In this document: positions 9,305 to 14,616 of the stretch, in pieces
How the letters are laid out: each line of letters begins with the position of its first letter
How positions within the stretch are numbered: the first letter of the stretch is position 1
NCBI RefSeq assembly: GCF_947498345.1
Contig: NZ_CANMJY010000002.1
Span: 186,001 to 250,000, forward strand
Length of the DNA stretch: 64,000 nucleotides
Origin: an uncultured Winogradskyella sp.
GTDB lineage: Bacteria > Bacteroidota > Bacteroidia > Flavobacteriales > Flavobacteriaceae
Direction: 5' to 3'
Program-made: the position numbers and the translations under genes
Notes under the pieces: generated by a model
Databases searched by the model: none
The model's input: only the letters and a program-made list of their open reading frames with translations
What the model was told of the DNA's origin: nothing

Positions 9305-9420
9305 TACATTTACGCATCAAAAAGTATTTTAGGGATTTACTTTTTGTATTTATTCTTGTTTGATTAGACCCCTTAATAATAACGAAAGACAATGAGCACC
9401 CTTATGGGTGCTTTCTTTTA
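9305..9420 (+). ncRNA. Candidate small RNA with its own promoter and terminator
   Basis: A promoter-like TACATTTA (9305-9312) is followed at the expected start by an 8-bp hairpin (AAAAAGTA 9319-9326 with TACTTTTT 9338-9345). A strong intrinsic terminator follows (AGCACCC 9395-9401, GGGTGCT 9406-9412, then a T-rich run). The predicted transcript is about 100 nt and has no useful reading frame. This is structural inference only; I do not recognise the RNA family. Confidence 0.4.
9395..9420 (+). terminator. Intrinsic terminator of the candidate small RNA
   Basis: A perfect 7-bp stem with the loop TTAT, followed by TTCTTTTATTTT. No protein gene on the plus strand ends just before it. Confidence 0.75.
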
Positions 9421-9584
9421 TTTTAAAACCATGTTGTGAGTCTTAAAGCCGCTTGGTTAAACTTTGCTTATTGGTGTAAACAGGTATCGGTTCCCTAAAA
9501 AAGTACCTTAAAAACGATTAAGTTTTAGTGACAAATTAAAGCAAAGCTTAAACTGAAATCCTAAAGACAACAAATAAAAATAAT

Positions 9585-9770
9585 TTAAACTGACTGCTCT
9601 ATACTTCCAACATCTGATTCAATTGTTGATAAAGAGGTTTCCATATAAGATAAGGTCGTTTCTATTTTAGATAGGTCTATATTGCCCTCTAATCTATCTT
9701 CTATACGATTTAGTGAATTAGCTATATGATCTAGTAAATCCAGCATTTGGTTTGCTTGATGTTCGTTCAT
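9585..9770 (-). CDS. Small acidic coiled-coil-like protein
   Basis: A 61-residue hydrophilic protein with heptad-spaced Leu/Ile and runs such as DLSKIETTLSYMETSLSTIE, suggesting one long amphipathic helix. No signal peptide or known domain is present. The start at 9770 gives a Met-Asn-Glu N-terminus and no better start is visible. It stands alone in a gene-poor islet, so it is supported only by its open frame and its protein-like composition. Confidence 0.5.
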   Translation of the reverse strand: MNEHQANQMLDLLDHIANSLNRIEDRLEGNIDLSKIETTLSYMETSLSTIESDVGSIEQSV

Positions 9771-9911
9771 CTTTTAATAAATTAATGTTACTTATAAATA
9801 TAATTAAAAAACAAAGACATTTATTTTATAGATATTCTATTTGGATAATAGGTCTTTGTTTTATTGATAATCCTGCCGATGAGATACAGAGATAGTATTT
9901 TACTTGGATTA

Positions 9912-9939
9912 AAAAGCACCTCTTGAGGGAAGTGCTTTT
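9912..9939. terminator. Terminator-like hairpin without an adjacent gene
   Basis: AAAAGCAC (9912-9919) and GTGCTTTT (9932-9939) form a stem with flanking A and T runs, so it could act on either strand. No gene ends next to it. Confidence 0.5.
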
Positions 9940-10169
9940 AGAAGGCTATTAATTTTAGGGTTAACCATACGGTTATAAGGGATTATTATATTAAGACCCC
10001 CTAACCAGTCTTAATAGGTGCTAAGATAATAAATTTGAACTTTGTTCGGCAAGAGCCTAAGTAGCTTTACCGATAAGGTGGTAATACATTACTTAAATTG
10101 ATTGGCTTACATACTTCAAAAAATGGACTTTCAATAATCTGGAATTATACTTTTCTGGTTAGTGTAAAG

Positions 10170-10183
10170 TTGTATATAGATGC
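10170..10183. repeat. 14-bp direct repeat, copy 1
   Basis: TTGTATATAGATGC here recurs exactly at 10796-10809, with partly similar bases just upstream. The two copies bracket the two-gene micro-operon at 10321-10618. Confidence 0.6.
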
Positions 10184-10308
10184 TGATAATTCATTTAATT
10201 TTTCTTTTAAAATTGTTTTTACAGAATCTCCAACAGCTGCTCTCAAATTATTTAGTTTTATTGTTTTGATAAATATAAATGATATTTACTTGATGCCAAA
10301 AGATTAAC

Positions 10309-10316
10309 TATCTTTG
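10309..10316 (+). promoter_or_regulatory. -7 promoter box of a probably leaderless small operon
   Basis: TATCTTTG matches TAnnTTTG exactly, with a TTG at 10290-10292 upstream (16-bp spacing). The first ATG is only 4 bp past the box, so transcription would start at or very near the start codon. Confidence 0.6.
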
Positions 10317-10320
10317 TTTT

Positions 10321-10440
10321 ATGGCAAAAAATCACGACAAAAAGCCAGTCGAAAACGACAGCTTAAAAATAAAAGGCACATTGGACGACGTTCTAAAAGT
10401 GTCTGTACCTAGTCCAAAAGAGGACAAGAAGAAAGATTAA
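10321..10440 (+). CDS. 39-residue basic/hydrophilic protein of unknown function
   Basis: An open frame of 39 codons encodes a Lys/Asp-rich soluble peptide with a core resembling SLKIKGTLDDVLKVSVP and a charged C-terminus. A strong -7 box lies immediately upstream, and the next gene begins 1 bp after its stop codon, which supports it as real. I recall similar short proteins in Flavobacteria, but no function is known to me. The very short upstream spacing implies a leaderless mRNA. Confidence 0.55.
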   Translation: MAKNHDKKPVENDSLKIKGTLDDVLKVSVPSPKEDKKKD

Positions 10441-10441
10441 T

Positions 10442-10618
10442 ATGCTTTGGTTATTTTTTATAGGTTTAGGTATATTTTTATTATCTCAACTTGTACAATC
10501 TCTTGAGAATAAAAAACACGCTAATATTGAAGCGATTGACAAACTTACATTAGGTTTAAATATTATAGCTTGTATATTTATTGTTATACCAATTATTTAC
10601 GGAATCTTTTTTAGTTAA
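10442..10618 (+). CDS. 58-residue membrane protein of unknown function
   Basis: The frame starts 1 bp after the previous stop codon. It encodes two hydrophobic segments (about residues 2-17 and 40-57) separated by a charged loop (SLENKKHANIEAIDKL), so it is probably a hairpin in the inner membrane. It forms a two-gene unit with the 39-residue protein. No known family is recognised. The pair could be a toxin-antitoxin-like or membrane-stress unit, but nothing in the sequence proves that. Confidence 0.5.
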   Translation: MLWLFFIGLGIFLLSQLVQSLENKKHANIEAIDKLTLGLNIIACIFIVIPIIYGIFFS

Positions 10619-10795
10619 TAGGTTTCACGTTCATTGACTGCAATAGTTTAATTATACCTTGAATGGTAGGCAAGATGCTCAATCTCGAATTGCTGAATAG
10701 GTAGCAAGGGAAAGACGGTTAAATGAATTGCGTACTTCACATTAAAAAAACGTGTTCCAACGTTTTGTAGAATTTCCTTAAAAGTTTGTGGTAAA

Positions 10796-10809
10796 TTGTA
10801 TATAGATGC
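10796..10809. repeat. 14-bp direct repeat, copy 2
   Basis: Identical TTGTATATAGATGC to 10170-10183. It overlaps the palindrome ATGCCTAGGCAT at 10806-10817. Confidence 0.6.
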
Positions 10810-10830
10810 CTAGGCATATATGACATTATT

Positions 10831-10863
10831 TATTTACAAACGACTACAATTATTTACAAACGA
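10831..10863. repeat. Two copies of a 13-bp sequence at 20-bp spacing
   Basis: TATTTACAAACGA occurs at 10831-10843 and again at 10851-10863. With the nearby palindrome it looks like an operator or an origin/attachment-type cluster about 110-140 bp upstream of ssb. The function is unproven. Confidence 0.5.
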
Positions 10864-10972
10864 ATGTAAATAGGTAACTACCGACTAAAATTTGCCAACC
10901 TCACAATCTTTGCCATGTCGTAACATAAGAACTCGATAGTATTAACTGTTTAATCATTAAAATTTAGAACAC

Positions 10973-11305
10973 ATGAACACATTAAGAAACAAAGTACAGT
11001 TGATTGGTAACTTAGGAAATGATCCGGAAATCATCAATTTAGAAAGTGGTAAAATCCTTGCAAAATTTTCAATCGCTACAAACGAAAGCTATAAGAACGC
11101 TCAAGGTGAAAAAGTAACCGATACGCAATGGCACAATATAGTGGCTTGGGGTAAAACGGCTGAAATTGTAGAAAAATTTGTAGGCAAAGGAAAGGAAGTG
11201 GCTATAGAAGGAAAATTAACAACACGCTCCTGGGAAGATAAAGATGGGATGAAACGCTATACAACAGAAGTAGTTTGTAACGAACTTTTAATGTTAGGGA
11301 AATAA
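10973..11305 (+). CDS. ssb: Single-stranded DNA-binding protein, short form
   Basis: The 110-residue OB-fold protein has typical SSB motifs (VQLIGNLGNDPEI, the WHNIVAWGKTAEIVEKFV region, GKEVAIEGKLTTRSWED). It ends right after the OB fold (ELLMLGK) and lacks the linker and acidic C-terminal tail that recruits replication proteins in housekeeping SSBs (about 150-170 residues). It is therefore likely an accessory SSB. Its position beside a gene-poor islet fits a mobile or competence-related origin. A strong terminator follows. Confidence 0.9.
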   Translation: MNTLRNKVQLIGNLGNDPEIINLESGKILAKFSIATNESYKNAQGEKVTDTQWHNIVAWGKTAEIVEKFVGKGKEVAIEGKLTTRSWEDKDGMKRYTTEVVCNELLMLGK

Positions 11306-11328
11306 TCCTTTTCGATGAATTAGTAATT

Positions 11329-11359
11329 AAAAAGAGCTAACCATTGGTTAGCTCTTTTT
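11329..11359. terminator. Strong bidirectional intrinsic terminator
   Basis: A perfect 14-bp stem (11329-11342 and 11346-11359) with a 3-nt loop, A-run on one side and T-run on the other. It separates ssb from the convergent cupredoxin-like gene. Confidence 0.92.
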
Positions 11360-11383
11360 ATAGTTTATTATATAATTAATCCT

Positions 11384-11773
11384 CTACTCAACAACTAAAG
11401 TATATTGAGGTGTTTCATTAAAAGGGCAAAAATATTTATAAGTCCCCTTTTTAAGTGTTACAGATTTAGAAGATTCTGTTTTTCCATGTTTTACCATTTG
11501 AGAAACATAAGCTTCTTTAATATGGTTGTTAGCATCCGAACCATCTTTACCATCTTCGATCAATACCAATCCTACTTCTGGTGCTGCATTGTTATTAGAT
11601 ACTTCAAAGATATAAGTCCCTTCAGACAGTGTTAAAGATTTTTGCGTAAACTCTCCTTTAGTTTGTTCTAAAGAAACTGTTTTTACGTTATCTTTTTTCA
11701 TCATTTTGTCTTGAGCATTTGTTTGTAATGAAAATGCTAAAGCTATTACTAATATTGAAATGATTTTTTTCAT
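11384..11773 (-). CDS. Secreted cupredoxin-like protein
   Basis: The 129-residue product has a signal peptide (to about residue 20, ending TNAQ) and a beta-sandwich domain with the late motif GTYKYFCPFNETPQY. That motif resembles the Cys-containing copper loop of plastocyanin-type cupredoxins. A His (about 106) and that Cys could bind Cu, but the full ligand set (HxC...H/M) is not evident, so metal binding is uncertain. It starts 29 bp after the AhpD-like gene and is probably in its operon. Confidence 0.7.
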   Translation of the reverse strand: MKKIISILVIALAFSLQTNAQDKMMKKDNVKTVSLEQTKGEFTQKSLTLSEGTYIFEVSNNNAAPEVGLVLIEDGKDGSDANNHIKEAYVSQMVKHGKTESSKSVTLKKGTYKYFCPFNETPQYTLVVE

Positions 11774-11802
11774 GATTTTTAAAATTTATGGTTTATTAAT
11801 TA

Positions 11803-12351
11803 TTAAATAGTTTCTAGTTCTAAAGGTTGCGCTACTGGAAAGTCAACAGGAACTTGTGTTGTACTATGTACATAGTTAGATATAGTTTTGTCTCCTACTA
11901 AAGAAATGGTATCAATTAAATTACCTTTAGTATAACCAGCATTAAAGAAATTTTCTAAAACAGTTTGGTCTGTTCTACCTCTGTTTTCAGTAATGTTTTT
12001 AGCTAATTTTGCTAAGGCATCTAATTTAGTATTAACAGAAGAATAACCCGCTCTTAGCTCTAAGATCTGCTCATCTGTAAAGCCATTCATTTTCCCTATT
12101 GCTGTATGTGCAGAAAGACAATAAATACATTCGTTTACTTGGCTTACGGCTAAATTCACTACTTCTTTTTCTTTAGCAGATAATGATGTTTTAGCATTAG
12201 CAAAGTTTAAGTAGTTTTCTAATGCTGTATCACTATGTGCATACGTTGCGTATAAGTTTGGTACAAAACCTAAACCTTTATTTAGGCTATCAAAAATTGC
12301 TTGGTTGTTAGTACTTACTTCTTCTCTTGTTGGTACATTAAATGTGTTCAT
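11803..12351 (-). CDS. Carboxymuconolactone decarboxylase/AhpD-like alkylhydroperoxidase
   Basis: The 182-residue all-helical protein carries the AhpD-type motif CIYCLSAH (C75, C78, H82), the redox pair used in peroxide reduction. Overall it matches the CMD family (PF02627). It probably protects against organic peroxides, though the electron donor is unknown. The upstream region carries a duplicated promoter module (12441-12484) and an 18-bp palindrome in the leader. Regulation by the adjacent AraC protein is inferred. Confidence 0.88.
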   Translation of the reverse strand: MNTFNVPTREEVSTNNQAIFDSLNKGLGFVPNLYATYAHSDTALENYLNFANAKTSLSAKEKEVVNLAVSQVNECIYCLSAHTAIGKMNGFTDEQILELRAGYSSVNTKLDALAKLAKNITENRGRTDQTVLENFFNAGYTKGNLIDTISLVGDKTISNYVHSTTQVPVDFPVAQPLELETI

Positions 12352-12367
12352 AATTTTTAGTTTTTAT

Positions 12368-12385
12368 TCTGAATTTAAATTCAGA
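12368..12385. repeat. 18-bp perfect palindrome in the leader of the AhpD-like gene
   Basis: TCTGAATTTAAATTCAGA is self-complementary and ends 16 bp before the start codon. It may be an operator or an mRNA stem that controls translation. Confidence 0.55.
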
Positions 12386-12417
12386 GTATTGTTTTTAATA
12401 ATTGTTTTTTGCTGGTA

Positions 12418-12484
12418 CAAAGTTGCGACTGATTAGGCTCTTATAAAATGATTATAATTCCCTTATGCTTGTCAATTTTTCCTA
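12418..12484 (-). promoter_or_regulatory. Promoter module A (duplicated element plus -7 box) for the AhpD-like gene
   Basis: On the minus strand a 44-bp element (12441-12484) is followed, 15 bp later, by the -7 box CAACTTTG (12418-12425). The element matches module B at 12687-12730 without gaps; the first 11 and last 17 bases are identical. The identical spacing suggests a common activator, most simply the adjacent AraC protein. Confidence 0.7.
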
Positions 12485-12637
12485 TTGACTTATGTGAGGT
12501 TTTTCAGCATCACAATAATAGTCGTGAATTTGCTTTTGTTCGCAATGCGTTTTTGGTACAATGGTATTAATAATACGTTTTGGGCTACTTCTAAATATTT
12601 CAATGAGATTGAATATTGATTTGTTTTTAAATGTCAT
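12482..12637 (-). CDS. 51-residue protein of unknown function between duplicated promoters
   Basis: An ATG at 12637 opens a 51-codon frame: a basic/hydrophobic N-terminal half (FKNKSIFNLIEIF...) and a C-terminal half with two Cys and several His (THCEQKQIHDYYC). The Cys/His spacing could bind a metal, but no family is recognised. It has its own -7 box (CATCTTTG, 12664-12671) under promoter module B, and its stop codon lies at the edge of module A. Those two facts are the main support that it is expressed. Confidence 0.5.
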   Translation of the reverse strand: MTFKNKSIFNLIEIFRSSPKRIINTIVPKTHCEQKQIHDYYCDAEKPHISQ

Positions 12638-12663
12638 CTTTCAATTGTTTTATTATTACAATG

Positions 12664-12730
12664 CAAAGATGGAGTAGAAGCCAGTGTTATAAAATGAAGA
12701 ATTTGCCCTAAGGCTTGTCAATTTTTCCTA
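12664..12730 (-). promoter_or_regulatory. Promoter module B (duplicated element plus -7 box) for the 51-residue protein
   Basis: The 44-bp element at 12687-12730 is the twin of 12441-12484, again 15 bp upstream of a -7 box (CATCTTTG on the minus strand, 12664-12671). The element begins at the stop codon of the AraC gene. Confidence 0.7.
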
Positions 12731-13576
12731 ATGTGAAGATTTTATACTTTTTTTAAACTCAGAAGGTGACTGTGAAGTATACTTTTTAAATAATCGACTA
12801 AGGTGAGAGGCATCGTCAAAGCCGACTTCGTATGCAATCTCTTTTGCGGTTTTGTCTGTATAGGTTAAAAGACGTTTTGTTTCTAATACAATACGCTGGT
12901 GAATGATTTGTAACGGACTTCTGTTAAGTTTTGCAAAATTATTGGATAGGGTCTTAGGGGATTTAAACAATTGGTCTGCATAAAAAGAGACACTATGTTC
13001 AGTCTTAAAATGCTGTTCTACTAAGAAATTGTAAGATCTTAATAAATCTACTTTAGAACTTTTAGGTGTTTCAATAACACCTTCTTTGGCTTTTAAAAGC
13101 CGTGTGCTTTTAATAATAAATCTAGCCATTAACATACGTAGCATTTCTGCCTGAATATTATCTTCGGTCTCTAGTTCATCTATAAAAACTTCGTGAAGTG
13201 TTTTAAATTTTTGTTGTTCGTTAGTATCGAGATGTATTATTGGAATGTTTGTATTTCCGAAGAATAACATACCAACACAGCTGACTTCCTGGTCATGGTC
13301 TTTAATACAATAAAATTCTCTGTTGAATTGATAAACGATTGCATTTTCCCCTTCTATATATTGTAAATATTGAATAGGTGTTAAGGCCAATATACTATTA
13401 GGCTCTAGAGCTAATGGAATACTATCAATTATAAGTTCTATAGGTTGGGAATGACTCCAAATAAACGTATATAGCTCTACTTGTTGAGGTTTAAAAAAGG
13501 ACTTTAAATTAGAAGTATTACCTATTTTAAAAAATGCATCAGTAGAAAATTCCTTGAAAGTACGTATCATGTTCAA
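12728..13576 (-). CDS. AraC-family transcriptional regulator
   Basis: A 282-residue protein with an N-terminal cupin-like sensing region (about 1-150) and a C-terminal pair of helix-turn-helix motifs (about 185-280; AKEIAYEVGFDDASHLSRLFKK is the second, most conserved one). It is the first gene of a minus-strand series continuing with the 51-residue protein, the AhpD-like protein and the cupredoxin-like protein. The duplicated 44-bp elements are its likely binding sites. The inducer is unknown. Confidence 0.9.
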   Translation of the reverse strand: MNMIRTFKEFSTDAFFKIGNTSNLKSFFKPQQVELYTFIWSHSQPIELIIDSIPLALEPNSILALTPIQYLQYIEGENAIVYQFNREFYCIKDHDQEVSCVGMLFFGNTNIPIIHLDTNEQQKFKTLHEVFIDELETEDNIQAEMLRMLMARFIIKSTRLLKAKEGVIETPKSSKVDLLRSYNFLVEQHFKTEHSVSFYADQLFKSPKTLSNNFAKLNRSPLQIIHQRIVLETKRLLTYTDKTAKEIAYEVGFDDASHLSRLFKKYTSQSPSEFKKSIKSSH

Positions 13577-13620
13577 CTAAGTCTGTTTACTAAGAAAAAC
13601 ATTACAAATAACGCAAAATA

Positions 13621-13797
13621 TTAAGCTACTTTTTTAATAAGATCAAAACATGGGCATTTTTTACAGCGTTTATGCTCTGCTTTTTTATACTTTTTACAAC
13701 ATTTAGACTTTACCTTACCCAAAGTGTCAAAGCCAGAAGTCTCAAGAACTTTTATACGTTGTTTTTTAAGCTTTTTGTCTTTCTTTTTTTTGCCCAT
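13621..13797 (-). CDS. 58-residue Lys- and Cys-rich small protein
   Basis: An ATG at 13797 opens a very basic frame: a poly-Lys N-terminus, then a cluster of five Cys in a pattern CC...C..C.C (Cys 33, 34, 45, 48 and 50). It looks like a small metal- or nucleic-acid-binding protein; related short proteins occur in Flavobacteria, as far as I recall. It lies on the same strand downstream of ferritin but beyond a terminator, so it probably has its own promoter. Confidence 0.65.
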   Translation of the reverse strand: MGKKKKDKKLKKQRIKVLETSGFDTLGKVKSKCCKKYKKAEHKRCKKCPCFDLIKKVA

Positions 13798-13904
13798 CTT
13801 CAGTTCCCTAGTAAATGAGGATCTTTAAATTTGGTCACAAAAATAGTTATTCTTATTTATTCTAAATAAATTTTAACATTGTTTAGTTGAAATGTCATCG
13901 TAAA

Positions 13905-13938
13905 AAAACTGGTAGACCTATTTAAGTTTACCAGTTTT
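13905..13938 (-). terminator. Intrinsic terminator after ferritin
   Basis: AAAACTGGTA (13905-13914) and TACCAGTTTT (13929-13938) form a 10-bp stem. On the minus strand it is followed by a run of seven Ts, 25 bp past the ferritin stop codon. Confidence 0.8.
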
Positions 13939-13962
13939 CTGTTATACATTATTGAGAACGTT

Positions 13963-14481
13963 CTATTCAGTAGGTGTGTCAGCAGCAGAACTCACCGTAA
14001 GTTGTTGTATATCTCTATCAAATAAATACAATCCACCTTTATCGTCACCAATCATATTAACTTTATCTAAGATGGTTCTTGCAACAGCTTCTTCTTCGAT
14101 TTGTTCAGCAACGTACCATTGTAAGAAGTTGTGAGATGCATAATCTTTTTCCTGAAGCGAAATGTGTACCAGTTCATTAATACTTTCAGATACAAAAATT
14201 TCGTGCTCTAAAAGCTTTTCAAACATTTCTTTAAATGAATTAAAGGTTACGTTTGGTGCATTGAGCTCAGAGATATGGGCATGTCCACCACGCTCGTTTA
14301 CAAACTTTACCAACTTTAACATATGTTCGCGTTCTTCATCAGATTGATCATACATAAAGTTAGAAATACCTTCTAATCCTTTTACTTCAGCCCAAACAGC
14401 CATTGCTAAATATACTTGAGAAGATTCAGCCTCTATGCGTATTTGTTTGTTTAATGCAGCTTCTATTGTTTTTGATAACAT
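13963..14481 (-). CDS. ftnA: Non-haem bacterial ferritin
   Basis: A 172-residue four-helix protein with the ferroxidase ligands in register with E. coli FtnA: E17, E50, H53, E94, Q127 and E130. It stores iron as a ferric core in a 24-subunit shell and limits Fenton chemistry. The length is typical. A -7 box about 18 bp upstream predicts a very short leader. Neighbouring peroxide-related genes (AhpD-like, AraC) suggest a stress-related region. Confidence 0.95.
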   Translation of the reverse strand: MLSKTIEAALNKQIRIEAESSQVYLAMAVWAEVKGLEGISNFMYDQSDEEREHMLKLVKFVNERGGHAHISELNAPNVTFNSFKEMFEKLLEHEIFVSESINELVHISLQEKDYASHNFLQWYVAEQIEEEAVARTILDKVNMIGDDKGGLYLFDRDIQQLTVSSAADTPTE

Positions 14482-14498
14482 AATACTCTAATTTTTAT

Positions 14499-14506
14499 CA
14501 AAGATA
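14499..14506 (-). promoter_or_regulatory. -7 promoter box for ferritin
   Basis: The minus strand reads TATCTTTG, a full match to TAnnTTTG. No clear -33 TTG is seen, hinting at an activated promoter. Confidence 0.5.
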
Positions 14507-14616
14507 ATAAGTAATTATGTCATTCTTAAGATGTATTAACATGGTATTAAAATTTAACCAATAATTCATATTTAATCTAAGTTAGCTTTAGTATTTTTAA
14601 GTTTAAATTTTATGAG

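Larger units (their letters stand above)
9182..9584. other. Gene-free stretch with a candidate small RNA
   Basis: No convincing reading frame is visible. The stretch holds the candidate small-RNA unit described separately (9305-9420). From 9421 to 9584 I see only AT-rich sequence. Confidence 0.6.
9771..10320. other. Gene-poor islet, left part
   Basis: Apart from a terminator-like hairpin (9912-9939) and one copy of a 14-bp repeat (10170-10183), I see no gene with good support. A 69-codon plus-strand frame at 10098-10307 and a short minus-strand frame over the same bases (ending near 10154) are both weak; one may be a gene fragment. Confidence 0.5.
10619..10972. other. Gene-poor islet, right part
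   Basis: No gene is supported. The stretch contains the second copy of the 14-bp repeat, a 12-bp palindrome (10806-10817), a 20-bp-period repeat (10831-10863) and the presumed promoter region of ssb, with AATCTTTG at 10905-10912 as a possible -7 box. Confidence 0.5.

Noticed and set aside
9950-10090. Possible attC/integron-like or RNA structure in the islet
   Set aside because: Some inverted pairs exist (for example GGTTA with TAACC), but there is no integrase or second cassette site to support it.
10098-10307. A 69-codon plus-strand frame in the gene-poor islet, with a short minus-strand frame over the same bases
   Set aside because: Neither has a promoter, conserved-looking motif or good start; the Phe/Ile-rich composition of the plus frame suggests an artefact of AT-rich DNA. 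One may be a gene fragment, but it cannot be supported.
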